In this document: piece after piece, positions 41,499-51,150 of the stretch
Position numbering within the stretch: position 1 is the first letter of the stretch
How the letters are laid out: every line of letters starts with the position of its first letter
Assembly (NCBI RefSeq): GCF_036632095.1
Contig: NZ_JAPYKW010000002.1
Coordinates: forward strand, 62,001-126,000
Direction: 5' to 3'
From: Chlamydia sp. 04-14
GTDB lineage: Bacteria > Chlamydiota > Chlamydiia > Chlamydiales > Chlamydiaceae
DNA length: 64,000 bases
Notes under the pieces: generated by a model
What the model saw: only the letters and a program-made list of their open reading frames with translations
Database searches by the model: none
What the model was told of the DNA's origin: nothing
Made by a program: the position numbers and the translations under genes

Positions 41499-44400
41499 AA
41501 CGAAGATCCTGGTATAAGACTTTAGGGATAAGTATAGGCTTGGGAATTTTCCTAACGTTTATCTATTTCCTACCACCGCTACTTTCTCAAGGATCAGGGA
41601 AATATCTCTTTCTATCTTTGATTCATAAGGAAACAGGGCTTTCCTGTAACGTTGAAGATTTGAAGTTGTCTTGGTTAGGACCTCAATACGCTAAAAAAGT
41701 AAAAGTTATTGGAAAAGACAAAGTCGGGGAACTGTTTTCTGCAGAGAAAATAGAAATCGATGGATCTTTATTAAGATTACTTCTTTATAAACGCCCTAAG
41801 GGTATAGCCTTATCGGGATGGTCATTGCAAATCGATGAGTCTTTAACTATAGACAAACCCTCAGTCGGGAATCTCGATCCCGGAGTGTTTGCTTCTTATT
41901 TAGCGCATAGCTCCATACTTTCCGAACACGGATCTATAAGTATGAAGACAGTTAAGGGCTCCACATTGGTGCTATCGGGATTTTATGTTGAAAAGACTCC
42001 GGAAAAATTAATAGTTAAAGGTGTTGTTACCGAAGATAATATTACCGGAAGAGTATTCATAGAGAGTATATTCTCGCCGAAAGTCAATATCACTGCAGAA
42101 TTAAACTCCGTACCCGCATCCTTTTTTAAACTCTTTATAGCATCTCCTGTAACGGACCGTATTCTTTCTGAGGAGGATATTATTGATATCCATGCTTCTG
42201 CTGCTCATAGTAATGGGAAAATCCTTATGACAGCTACAGCTCAAGGAAGTCAAATCCAAGCGAAACTTCAAGGATACATCCACCAGTCCATATTCTATAT
42301 TGTTGAAGGTAGTCCTTCATTTATAGAACTACAACCAAAAATAGCTTCTCTACTTTGCTCAGAGCTGTTTTCCTTCCCCACAAAAATTTCTAGTCAGAAT
42401 ATTCGTGCACATATCTCTAATGCGAAGATTCCTTTAGATCTTACTCAATGGAGAACAATAGAGACTACACTACAAGCGCATCTCCCCTCAGTTTCCCTAT
42501 CTCCAAAAGACCCGAATCTTTCTATCCAGATGAGAAATGTTGATATAGGAATTAAGAAGAGCGCGCGTTATACAAATATTCGTGGATCTTCAGTAGCTGT
42601 ATTTGGAGGTGCGGCACAATCCTATATCAATGGGATTATGACCATTGATAATAAAAAACAACGTACGGAGTTTCTCCTACAACAATCGATGCTGCCCCAT
42701 ACGTATTTGCGTGCGCTCTTTCCACGACCTTTTGCGATTAATATACCTTTAGAAGTTCCCTACTACTCTTTAGAAATTCGAGGTGAATATAAAAATTCAC
42801 AATTAAAGGCCGAAGCAGATCTCGATAACTCTCTACTGAAGATGAACTGCACCTCTTCAGGAACCTTACAAGCTATGTTATTTCAAGGTAGTGCTACCTA
42901 CCATCTTGAAGATAATTTAAAGAAAAAATTCTCCCAGCAATTTTCCTATGCTGAAGCTACATTTTCAGGGAAAGTACAGGTAGCACAAAAACATATCTAT
43001 TTCCCCAAGTTTTCAGGAAAAATCACTGCTGGAGAAAATGAAGTTTTCATTCATGGAAAATTTGGAAGACCTAACGAGCCTATACGACCTGATACCTGTT
43101 CTACTTTAGTTCATGGTAAACTCTGCAGCCTTCCTTTGAGTATGGTTTCTTCAAGATTAATTCCCTTACAGCTTACCAAAGCGAGCTTTTCTTTTCATAC
43201 GGATGGTGCAAGATCTTTGACTAAGGGAAATGTACAACTTATGATTGAAGATCCTGAAGATCCTATGCTTCCTCCTTCTAGGATTCTTATTCCTGATGTT
43301 TTAGTTTCTGTTGTAGATCCTCAAAAGCCTGTGGATATCAATAATATAAAAATTCAAAGCGCTGGCGAAGTTATTGATTTCCCTGTCGATAGGATTCTTA
43401 GAATCCAACAAAAAGAAGCTAATTTATCTACCTATATTGGACCTACTGGGGATATGACATTTTCTGTTCTCTATAATCCAAAAGAGGAAGACAGGCTTAT
43501 TCTTCACTCTTCTGTTAAAACAGAAGCCCTCAAAGGTGATGTGAAGCTAATTATGGATGATTCCCTAACGTTATCTTCAAAAACACAAGGGACTTTACAA
43601 TGGGAAATCACTCCCGAACGTTATGCGGGATTCTTTGAAAAAGCTTCGTGCTCCCCGTCATGTACATTGCATAGGACAGCTACAGCGAGATTAGATATTT
43701 ATAAACTCTCTTGTGCGCAGCAAAAATCAGGACTTTCTTGTCTTTCTTTACTTACAGAAGGAGGCTTTGAAGGATCGTTATCAACAAACCCTCTGATTTT
43801 CTATGATCATGTATCTAAAGAAACTTTCATTATTAGCAACTTATCGGGGTCTCTATACTCGAGCAACTTAGATACTAAGGTCCAGTATGATCTTCAGGGA
43901 AGTTGTCTAGTGCCGAATCAAGATAATAAGACTTCTGCAGAATTTCTTATTCAAGGTTCTGTAGAGCATTTGCTAAATCCATCGGAAAGGGAATTTGAAC
44001 AAACTGCAGAATGGAAACATATTCCCTCTGCATTCATTACAGGGATATTTCCTATTTCTCCGAATGTAAAAATCAAAGTTTCTTCGTTAGCAGGGCAAAG
44101 AATTAATGTGGCTATGAGTCACCATTTTCTCAGAGGTGAAGGGCCTATAACAGTAAAAGTAGATTCTGCGAATCTTCAAGCATATATTCCTCTCATCTTA
44201 AAAGAAAAAGCGATTCTTTTAGAAGACGACCTTGTTGCTACTCTACACATTAATGAAGAAATCAATAAGGCCTTTTTCCAAGAGTTTAACCCATTAATTT
44301 CAGGAAATGCCTATTCACAACACCCGGTTTTACTACAGGTAAGTAAAGAGAATTTCTATCTCCCGATTTCTCCCTACTCATTTGAAGAATTTCGAATCCA

Positions 44401-44938
44401 ATCTGCAAGTTTAGACTTTGGTAAAATTTCTATAGCAAATACAGGCACCATGTATGATCTATTTAAATTTTTGGATATTGAAGAGAGTAAGCAGTTCGTG
44501 GAATCGTGGTTCACACCCATATTCTTCTCAGTGCAAAAAGGCACGATTATCTGTAAGCGCTTCGATGCACTAATTGATAATAGAATACGCCTAGCTCTCT
44601 GGGGAAAAACCGATATTATTAAAGATAGGATTTCTATGACATTGGGAATTGATCCTGAAGTCATTAAAAAATACTTCCATAATACCTCACTAAAAACAAA
44701 GAACTTCTTCCTTATCAAAATTCGAGGATCCATCTCCTCTCCAGAAGTCGATTGGTCTTCAGCTTATGCGCGTATTGCTCTACTAAAGAGCTATACAATC
44801 GCAAGCCCGTTCAGTACCTTAGCGGATAAACTCTTCTCCTCCTTAGGAGATTCAACTCCGCCGCAAACGGTATCACCATTACCTTGGGAAAAACCTCAAG
44901 AGACACCCGAAGATAACAGCGCTAATAAAAACAAATAA
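41495..44938 (+). CDS. Large AsmA/TamB-like envelope protein
   Basis: 1147 aa. One N-terminal membrane anchor (residues 8-30, ISIGLGIFLTFIYFLPPLL) is followed by a long beta-rich periplasmic region with repeated short strands, and a Pro-rich tail. The layout, length and absence of catalytic motifs fit the AsmA/TamB group, which bridges the inner and outer membrane and is linked to phospholipid transport or outer-membrane biogenesis. The start overlaps the preceding gene by ATGA. The homologue in C. trachomatis is annotated as a hypothetical protein. The family call is moderate. Confidence 0.7.
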   Translation: MKRRSWYKTLGISIGLGIFLTFIYFLPPLLSQGSGKYLFLSLIHKETGLSCNVEDLKLSWLGPQYAKKVKVIGKDKVGELFSAEKIEIDGSLLRLLLYKRPKGIALSGWSLQIDESLTIDKPSVGNLDPGVFASYLAHSSILSEHGSISMKTVKGSTLVLSGFYVEKTPEKLIVKGVVTEDNITGRVFIESIFSPKVNITAELNSVPASFFKLFIASPVTDRILSEEDIIDIHASAAHSNGKILMTATAQGSQIQAKLQGYIHQSIFYIVEGSPSFIELQPKIASLLCSELFSFPTKISSQNIRAHISNAKIPLDLTQWRTIETTLQAHLPSVSLSPKDPNLSIQMRNVDIGIKKSARYTNIRGSSVAVFGGAAQSYINGIMTIDNKKQRTEFLLQQSMLPHTYLRALFPRPFAINIPLEVPYYSLEIRGEYKNSQLKAEADLDNSLLKMNCTSSGTLQAMLFQGSATYHLEDNLKKKFSQQFSYAEATFSGKVQVAQKHIYFPKFSGKITAGENEVFIHGKFGRPNEPIRPDTCSTLVHGKLCSLPLSMVSSRLIPLQLTKASFSFHTDGARSLTKGNVQLMIEDPEDPMLPPSRILIPDVLVSVVDPQKPVDINNIKIQSAGEVIDFPVDRILRIQQKEANLSTYIGPTGDMTFSVLYNPKEEDRLILHSSVKTEALKGDVKLIMDDSLTLSSKTQGTLQWEITPERYAGFFEKASCSPSCTLHRTATARLDIYKLSCAQQKSGLSCLSLLTEGGFEGSLSTNPLIFYDHVSKETFIISNLSGSLYSSNLDTKVQYDLQGSCLVPNQDNKTSAEFLIQGSVEHLLNPSEREFEQTAEWKHIPSAFITGIFPISPNVKIKVSSLAGQRINVAMSHHFLRGEGPITVKVDSANLQAYIPLILKEKAILLEDDLVATLHINEEINKAFFQEFNPLISGNAYSQHPVLLQVSKENFYLPISPYSFEEFRIQSASLDFGKISIANTGTMYDLFKFLDIEESKQFVESWFTPIFFSVQKGTIICKRFDALIDNRIRLALWGKTDIIKDRISMTLGIDPEVIKKYFHNTSLKTKNFFLIKIRGSISSPEVDWSSAYARIALLKSYTIASPFSTLADKLFSSLGDSTPPQTVSPLPWEKPQETPEDNSANKNK

Positions 44939-45035
44939 TTTTTAATTATCAATATTAATAATAAATAATATTTTATTAATTAAATTGTTTTATTAATGTG
45001 CAGATTATAATTAATTATTTGCATAGGATAAAACT

Positions 45036-46400
45036 ATGAGAAAGCGAAACTCTTTCTTTAACCCTACAGCTAACCATAAGAACGAACCTCTAGCTTCTAT
45101 GATTCAAAAAACCATAACCATGGTAGAGAAGATAAAGGGAAATTCACAGGATCCAGTGAGTGTAGATCTCAATAAGATTCACTCAGACATTCAAGAGATC
45201 AAGACAATTTTAACAAAACATACTAAGGATATTGATTGTTTATATACAAAAAAAACAGATGAGAAAGTCCAGGATTTAGAAACGGATATGAGTCTTATGA
45301 AACTCTCTCTTCATAGTCTTTTAGAAGAATTAAAGGGGTTAAAGACTCTTATAGAAGAAGGAATAGATGACTCGCTCAATGACCACAGTTATCTTGTCCA
45401 AGCAGTTTTAATAGAGATCTATCAGAAATTCCTACCTCTGTCTGGAGGGATGCTTACAGGCAATATTGATATGAATAATCATACAATTTTAGGACTAGAA
45501 ACTCCTGGCAATCCTAAAGATTCTCATGCGGCATCGGTGGGGTATGTAGGGAGACAGTTGCGTCCCATAGTCGATAAGCTTAATGAAACATATGAAAAAA
45601 CTAAAAGCCATGACAATTCGATAACAACTTTTAACTTTCAAATGATGCCAGTATCCGGAGGAAAATTTCGTGGTATTGTAGATATGGATGGTTACAGAAT
45701 TACAGGATTAGCAAACCCTAAAGAACGATCTGATGCCATATCCTTGGATTATCTTGAGCGTTATTTAGAAACACGATCTCTTCCCGAAGAAACTGTAGAA
45801 ACTATAGCACCACCTCAAGTTACACATGTAGAAACCAATCTTCTTTATTCAACAGGATTGAGTCGTGAGGTGGACTATCCTCTTCCTCTAGAGTTGCTTT
45901 CTCAAGGAATATTAGGATTTACTTGGGGAGCAAGAAGCTCCTCATTCTCAGGGAAATTTCCTCTAAATTCTTTAAAACATCTCCTATCTCATGAAGAGCA
46001 GGGGTGTTTTGTATTAGATGATAATATTTTATATGGAAAATATCCCGGAATCTATACTTGGGATTTGACTCTTAAAGCCCTAATCCCCTCAATTTTAGAA
46101 TGCAAAGATCTTAGTATCAAATTGAGAACCCATTATGGTTACGCTTCTTGGAATAATAAGGAAGAGCTTCAAAGCAATACAAGCTATGTGGAGATATCTC
46201 TACATCATGCAGGAACTATGATGATAGGAGGGCATAGCTATGATATAGTAGAGTTGGCTCCTGGAAATTCTCGGGTATTTACTATTCCTGAAAATTGTGG
46301 TGGTGTGTCGGTATATTTAGAAAATGATCAAGAGGGAGCTTCTCCTCAAGATCTTTATATTGTGCAGGCTGCCTACTCCTGTAGCTGGAGACGCTACTAA
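45036..46400 (+). CDS. Protein with two phage tail-fibre-like repeats
   Basis: 454 aa. Residues 1-130 are charged and helix-forming, probably coiled coil. Two copies of a tail-fibre-type repeat follow: LPLSGGMLTGNIDMNNHTIL near 131-150 with a GLETPGNPKDSHAASVGYVG continuation, and MPVSGGKFRGIVDMDGYRIT near 206-225 with GLANPKERSDAISLDYL. This LPLSGG-MTG-ID-M-I-GL-P-DA-YV pattern is characteristic of phage tail fibres, which trimerise. The C-terminal 190 residues are beta-rich and could form a receptor-binding-like trimeric head. No signal peptide. Function in Chlamydia unknown. Convergent with glnQ across a shared terminator. Confidence 0.75.
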   Translation: MRKRNSFFNPTANHKNEPLASMIQKTITMVEKIKGNSQDPVSVDLNKIHSDIQEIKTILTKHTKDIDCLYTKKTDEKVQDLETDMSLMKLSLHSLLEELKGLKTLIEEGIDDSLNDHSYLVQAVLIEIYQKFLPLSGGMLTGNIDMNNHTILGLETPGNPKDSHAASVGYVGRQLRPIVDKLNETYEKTKSHDNSITTFNFQMMPVSGGKFRGIVDMDGYRITGLANPKERSDAISLDYLERYLETRSLPEETVETIAPPQVTHVETNLLYSTGLSREVDYPLPLELLSQGILGFTWGARSSSFSGKFPLNSLKHLLSHEEQGCFVLDDNILYGKYPGIYTWDLTLKALIPSILECKDLSIKLRTHYGYASWNNKEELQSNTSYVEISLHHAGTMMIGGHSYDIVELAPGNSRVFTIPENCGGVSVYLENDQEGASPQDLYIVQAAYSCSWRRY

Positions 46401-46409
46401 TATTTAGGG

Positions 46410-46433
46410 AACAGCTGCAAAAATGCAGCTGTT
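46410..46433. terminator. Bidirectional terminator between the tail-fibre-like gene and glnQ
   Basis: AACAGCTGCA, loop AAAA, TGCAGCTGTT: a perfect ten-base stem ten bases after one stop codon and 13 before the other. Confidence 0.85.
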
Positions 46434-46445
46434 TATTACAAATAT

Positions 46446-47126
46446 TTATCGTGCAGAGTTTAAATAGAGATTGAGAGGATGATCGTTATCTAAAGCTCCG
46501 TAACGTTTATCGTACGTGCTAACAATTTCTCCTTGATCTACAAGATAAACACGATCTAGACATCCCTGAACAAAGTGCATATCGTGAGTCGAGACGCCTA
46601 ATGTAAGGTTTTGATCTCTTAAGGATTCTAGAAGACGTCTGAAGGCAGAAGTTGAAAATGGGTCTAGAGCAGATGTTGGCTCGTCAAAAAGTAAGGTGCG
46701 TTTATCCATACATAGAGAGCGAACTATAGCCACACGTTGTTTTTGTCCTCCAGAAAGATGGTGAGGATAGCTTGCGGCAATGTCTTCAATATCTAAAAGC
46801 TTTAAAAGATCAAAAGCCTTCTCCTTGGCCTCTTCTTTGCTTCTATGCTTTACGATCATTTGAGGATGCATACAGTTATCTAAAACTGTCATATGTGGGA
46901 AAAGTTCAGGTTGTTGAAAGACTAGTGCTGGAGTCTCCCCTTCTATAGAAATATCACCACTTGAAGGCTCTACCAGGCCTACAAGAGCACGTAATATGGT
47001 TGTTTTTCCAGAGCCGCTCTTGCCAACAAAGAGTGTGATATGCCCCTCTTCTAAAGAGAAGGATACTTTCGATAAAATGTGCTTGTCATTTATTGAATAA
47101 GCAAGATTTCTTACCTTAACAGTCAT
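46446..47126 (-). CDS. glnQ: Polar amino-acid ABC transporter, ATP-binding protein
   Basis: 226 aa. Walker A GKSGSGKTT (35-43), signature LSGGQKQRVAIVRS, Walker B TLLFDEPTSALDP and the switch His in GVSTHDMHF are all present. It overlaps the permease gene glnP by 11 bases. The pair would import an amino acid; in chlamydiae, glnPQ next to argR has been linked to arginine uptake under ArgR control, so arginine is a likely substrate. No substrate-binding protein is encoded alongside. Confidence 0.92.
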   Translation of the reverse strand: MTVKVRNLAYSINDKHILSKVSFSLEEGHITLFVGKSGSGKTTILRALVGLVEPSSGDISIEGETPALVFQQPELFPHMTVLDNCMHPQMIVKHRSKEEAKEKAFDLLKLLDIEDIAASYPHHLSGGQKQRVAIVRSLCMDKRTLLFDEPTSALDPFSTSAFRRLLESLRDQNLTLGVSTHDMHFVQGCLDRVYLVDQGEIVSTYDKRYGALDNDHPLNLYLNSAR

Positions 47127-47769
47127 AGCCCCTCCTTTTTTCTAGCAATCTAGCGACATAAGAAAACAATGATGTCATAAGCAAATATAAAGCAGCACAG
47201 ATGCTATACATTTCCATAGGATTTAGCTCTCTAGAAACAATATCCTTACTTACTTTAGTAAGTTCAGGAACCCCCACAACCATCAAAATGCTACTTTCTT
47301 TAATCAAAGCAACAAATTCATTTGTTAAAGAGGGTAAGATATTTTTAAAAACCTGCGGATAGATAATGTACATGAAAATCTGCGACTTTTTATAACCTAA
47401 AACTTTAGCAGATTCCCATTGCCCTACAGATAGAGCATTAATTCCTCCACGAATATTTTCTGCAAGATAGGCTGAGGAATTGATACTTAAAGCAATTAGC
47501 CCCGCCATGAGTGGTGTGGGATCCAATCTAATAATGGAAGGAAGACCAAAATAAAATATGAGAATTTGAATGAATAGCGGCGTACCTCGAATTACCGTAA
47601 CGTAGAGATTCCCCAAACATCGCGTAATACGACATGGGAAATAACGTGATGTGATTGTTCCGATAATTAAACCTAATAAGGAGCCACAAAGTATGGAGAT
47701 TCCGCTAACGAATAACGTATATCCACAACCACGTAATAGCACCCTTGCTGTAGCAGCCAGATGTTCCAT
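47116..47769 (-). CDS. glnP: Polar amino-acid ABC transporter, permease
   Basis: 217 aa with about five membrane segments and the HisM-family pattern: a GIINALSVGQWESAKVLG-like EAA loop (here GGINALSVGQWESAKVLG) and TPLFIQILIFYFGLP near the N terminus. It follows argR after 46 bases and overlaps glnQ by 11, consistent with an argR-glnP-glnQ operon. It acts in the inner membrane with GlnQ as the ATPase. Confidence 0.92.
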   Translation of the reverse strand: MEHLAATARVLLRGCGYTLFVSGISILCGSLLGLIIGTITSRYFPCRITRCLGNLYVTVIRGTPLFIQILIFYFGLPSIIRLDPTPLMAGLIALSINSSAYLAENIRGGINALSVGQWESAKVLGYKKSQIFMYIIYPQVFKNILPSLTNEFVALIKESSILMVVGVPELTKVSKDIVSRELNPMEMYSICAALYLLMTSLFSYVARLLEKRRGYDC

Positions 47770-47815
47770 AAATCAGCTATGCATATTTATTTACTCTCAA
47801 AGCATAATCATGCGC

Positions 47816-48259
47816 TTAATCCGAAAAAACTAGCAAGAAGTTTTCTATATCTTTAACTATCAAGGAAATCATTGACTCTGCAATAGGTGTAATAAAAATT
47901 GTATCATCTCCGGCTAAAGTTCCTAAGATGTTTTCTGAAAACTTGTTATCAATTAAGCCCGCTATCCATGAAGCAGAACCCGGGGCTGTTCGGATAACAA
48001 TTAGAGAAGAATTATGCCGAATAGAAAAAACCAAATGCTTAATGTTAGACTCGTCTATTGAAGGAGGCAGAGAATAGCGAGCTCCTTTTTCTCCGGGGAT
48101 CTTTATTGCATGGACCTTTCTTAACCAACGAGATACGGAAGATTGTGTCATTGCAATCCCTAGAGAAGAGAGTTTTTCGCAAATTTCTTCCTGAGTTGAA
48201 GCCCCTTCTTTATTTAAAATTTCTTTTAAAGCTTCATCAACTGCTACATTTTTTTTCAT
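47816..48259 (-). CDS. argR: Arginine repressor
   Basis: 147 aa, normal ArgR length. The N-terminal winged helix has [20 protein letters not shown] with the recognition helix SSVSRWLRK (family consensus SRDI/SRWL). The C-terminal hexamerisation and arginine-binding domain carries [14 protein letters not shown] and LAGDDTIFI. As first gene of the glnPQ cluster it probably controls arginine uptake rather than synthesis, which chlamydiae lack. No convincing ARG box was found by eye. Confidence 0.95.
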   Translation of the reverse strand: MKKNVAVDEALKEILNKEGASTQEEICEKLSSLGIAMTQSSVSRWLRKVHAIKIPGEKGARYSLPPSIDESNIKHLVFSIRHNSSLIVIRTAPGSASWIAGLIDNKFSENILGTLAGDDTIFITPIAESMISLIVKDIENFLLVFSD

Positions 48260-48341
48260 TTCGCCTCTTGAAGTTTTCCTTGCTGATATTCAGAAGACCA
48301 TTTTACTATAGAGGACTGGTTTATATTTTTCTTTGGTTTTT

Positions 48342-49376
48342 ATGCTTACCCTTGGGTTGGAAAGCTCTTGTGATGAGACGGCATGTGCTTTAGTAGATGC
48401 TAACGCACAAATCATTGCTAATGTAGTTTCTTCACAAGAAGATCACGCATCCTATGGGGGAGTTGTTCCTGAATTAGCCTCTCGAGCTCATCTAAAGGTA
48501 TTCCCCTCTGTTGTGGAATCTGCTTTAAAAGAGTCGGGAGTTTCTTTAGAGGATATTGATCTTATTGCAGTAACAAATACACCAGGGTTGATAGGTTCTT
48601 TAGCTATAGGCGTTAACTTCGCGAAAGGTCTAGCTATCGGATGCCAAAAACCGGTTATCGGCGTTAATCATGTCGAAGCACATCTTTACGCAGCCTATAT
48701 GGAAGCAAAGAATGTGGAATTCCCTGCTTTAGGTTTAGTGGTTTCTGGAGCCCACACAGCTATGTTTTTGATGGAAGACCCTTTAACTTATAAGTTAATA
48801 GGGAAAACTCGAGACGACGCTATAGGAGAAACTTTTGATAAGGTCGCGAGATTCCTTGGGCTCCCTTATCCCGGAGGCTCTTTAATAGAAGAAATTGCAT
48901 CTCATGGGTGTGAGGAGTCCTTCCCTTTTTCTCCTTCTAAAGTTCCGGGGTATGATTTGTCTTTTAGTGGATTAAAAACTGCTGTTCTTTACGCAATTAA
49001 GGGCAATAATAGTAATAATCGTACACCTCTCCCAGAGCTTTCTCAAAGCGAAAAGAATAATATTTCAGCATCTTTTCAAAAAGCTGCTTTCACGACCATT
49101 GCACAAAAACTTCCTAATATTGTAAAAAAATTTTCGTGCAGATCGATACTTGTCGGAGGGGGAGTAGCAAACAATAAGTATTTCCAAAACTTATTGAAAG
49201 ACACTCTAAATTTGCCTTTATACTTTCCTTCTTCTAAGTTATGTACGGATAATGCTGCAATGATAGCAGGATTAGGACGAGACCTATTTATCTCAGAAAA
49301 AACCACTTTAGGAATTACTCCATGCGCAAGATATCATTGGGAATCTGTCTCAGCTTCCTTATCGCCTCTTCTCTAA
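48342..49376 (+). CDS. tsaD: tRNA N6-threonylcarbamoyladenosine transferase TsaD
   Basis: Transfers the threonylcarbamoyl group to A37 of ANN-decoding tRNAs (older name gcp). About 344 aa from the ATG at 48342 (a TTG at 48333 is in frame but less likely). ASKHA-fold motifs are clear: [15 protein letters not shown] at the start, the iron-binding [20 protein letters not shown], and GGGVANN near the C terminus. The last 55 bases overlap the next gene. Divergent from argR. Confidence 0.96.
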   Translation: MLTLGLESSCDETACALVDANAQIIANVVSSQEDHASYGGVVPELASRAHLKVFPSVVESALKESGVSLEDIDLIAVTNTPGLIGSLAIGVNFAKGLAIGCQKPVIGVNHVEAHLYAAYMEAKNVEFPALGLVVSGAHTAMFLMEDPLTYKLIGKTRDDAIGETFDKVARFLGLPYPGGSLIEEIASHGCEESFPFSPSKVPGYDLSFSGLKTAVLYAIKGNNSNNRTPLPELSQSEKNNISASFQKAAFTTIAQKLPNIVKKFSCRSILVGGGVANNKYFQNLLKDTLNLPLYFPSSKLCTDNAAMIAGLGRDLFISEKTTLGITPCARYHWESVSASLSPLL

Positions 49377-50908
49377 TGCTTCATGGATGTAAAAACTTTC
49401 ACAAACCGCAAGATCATCTCTCTATAAATATGAAAGACGATCCGAGATCTTTAGATCCTCGCGAAGTTCGTCTGCTTTCTGATATTAATTTAATTAAGCA
49501 TATTTATGAGGGGTTGGTTCAGGAAAATACTTATACTGGAAATCTAGAACCAGCACTCGCAGAAAGCTATTCTCTATCTGATGATGGAAAGACCTACACG
49601 TTTCATCTAAGGGAAGCATATTGGAGTAATGGTGATCCCCTGACTTCTGAAGATTTTATTGCTTCTTGGAGACAAGTTGTAAATCAAGAAGTTTCAGGAG
49701 TCTATAGCTTTGCTTTCGATCCTATTAAAAATATTAAGAAAATCCAGCAGGGAACACTCTCTCAGGAGGCTATAGGTTTTCATGCTGAAGATGATAAAAC
49801 GTTGGTTATTGAACTAGAATCCCCAACTTCACATTTTCTAAAACTTTTAGCTTTACCTATTTTTTTCCCGGTTCATAAAGATCAACGACAGTCACAATTG
49901 GCCTTGCCGATTGCCAGCAGCGCCTTTTATCCTAAAAAAATCAAACAAAAGCAGTGGCTGCGTCTTGAGAAAAACACTTACTACTACAATCAAGAGCAAG
50001 TTCAAACTCAAACAATCACTGTGCACTTTATTCCCGATGCGAATACTGCTGCCTTATTATTTAATCAAGGTAAGCTGCATTGGCAAGGACCTCCTTGGGG
50101 AGAGCGCATTCCGACAGAAACCTTATCGCGTCTACAATCCAAGGGAAGTCTCCATTCTTTTGATGTTGCAGGAACCTCTTGGTTAACTTTTAATATAAAC
50201 AAGTTTCCTCTTAACCATACTAAGTTAAGAAAAGCTCTTTCCTTAGCTTTAGATAAGGAATCATTGGTTTCTACAATATTTTTAGATAGAGCTAAGCCTG
50301 CGCAACATTTACTGCCAAATAGTTTACATACCTACCCAAGTCTAGAACTTCCTTCTAAAGAACAACGTAAGTATCTAGCTAAAAAACTCTTTCAAGAGTC
50401 TTTAGAAGAGCTAAAGATCTCAGCAAAAGATTTAGAAAGCCACTCCCTAGTCTTCCCTGCAGGTTCTTCAGCAAGTGCTTTACTTGTTCAGATGATTCGT
50501 GAGCAATGGAAAGATATCTTAGGCTTTTCTATTGCTATAGCGGGAAAAGAATTTTCTCTCTTACAAGCGGAATTAGCCTCAGGGCATTTCTCATTAGCTA
50601 CAGGAGGATGGTTCGCAGATTTTTCAGATCCTATGGCATTTTTAACAATCTTTGCTCATCCTTCGGGAGTGCCTCCCTATGTGTTGAACCAAAAAGATTT
50701 CATGACACTTCTAACAACTATTCAAGAAGAAAGGGATCTAAATAAACGTAATGAACTAATTTCACAAGCGTCTCTGTATCTAGAAACTTTCCATATTATC
50801 GAGCCGATTTATCACGATGCTTTTCATTTTGCATTAAATAAAAAATTATCGAATTTCAATTTTTCTCCTACAGGAGTCGTGGATTTCCGCTACGTTAAAG
50901 CACCCTAA
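49322..50908 (+). CDS. oppA: Oligopeptide ABC transporter substrate-binding lipoprotein
   Basis: 528 aa. A lipoprotein signal peptide ends at Cys23 (SSLMLHGC), so the protein is probably membrane-anchored in the periplasm. The mature part has the SBP_bac_5 signature (IKHIYEGLV, then [20 protein letters not shown] and [10 protein letters not shown]). It binds peptides for import. Chlamydiae usually carry several oppA copies, and which one this is cannot be decided. The start lies inside the 3' end of tsaD, and the signal peptide supports it. Confidence 0.9.
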   Translation: MRKISLGICLSFLIASSLMLHGCKNFHKPQDHLSINMKDDPRSLDPREVRLLSDINLIKHIYEGLVQENTYTGNLEPALAESYSLSDDGKTYTFHLREAYWSNGDPLTSEDFIASWRQVVNQEVSGVYSFAFDPIKNIKKIQQGTLSQEAIGFHAEDDKTLVIELESPTSHFLKLLALPIFFPVHKDQRQSQLALPIASSAFYPKKIKQKQWLRLEKNTYYYNQEQVQTQTITVHFIPDANTAALLFNQGKLHWQGPPWGERIPTETLSRLQSKGSLHSFDVAGTSWLTFNINKFPLNHTKLRKALSLALDKESLVSTIFLDRAKPAQHLLPNSLHTYPSLELPSKEQRKYLAKKLFQESLEELKISAKDLESHSLVFPAGSSASALLVQMIREQWKDILGFSIAIAGKEFSLLQAELASGHFSLATGGWFADFSDPMAFLTIFAHPSGVPPYVLNQKDFMTLLTTIQEERDLNKRNELISQASLYLETFHIIEPIYHDAFHFALNKKLSNFNFSPTGVVDFRYVKAP

Positions 50909-51066
50909 TCCCCCTAAAATAGGCAAAAATCTAAACGTTTCCAATATTAGTCATTTTCCTAATGCAAGTAGGGAACTTATTCTTAGGAAAACCCCGCTGT
51001 AGTTTAAATCTAGATACCCGATTTCATCCGAATTTGAATTTCCATACGGAATAAGTAAGTTTCTTC

Positions 51067-51150
51067 ATGGTTATTTTTATTCTTTTTTTGTTATTCTATG
51101 CATTTTTAGCTATGTCACGAGGCCCTAAGCACGATGGAAATGACAAGTAA
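51067..51150 (+). CDS. Possible 27-aa single-membrane-segment protein overlapping zwf
   Basis: ATG at 51067 opens 27 codons: an apolar segment MVIFILFLLFYAFLAM followed by the polar tail SRGPKHDGNDK and a TAA. The end overlaps the zwf start by 17 bases in another frame, which would allow coupling. The ribosome-binding site is weak and there is no homologue known to me. May be chance in AT-rich DNA. Confidence 0.3.
   Translation: MVIFILFLLFYAFLAMSRGPKHDGNDK

Noticed and set aside
48260..48341. ARG-box-like CTGATATTCAG upstream of argR
   Set aside because: Only one half-site is good and the spacing does not match the ArgR operator consensus.
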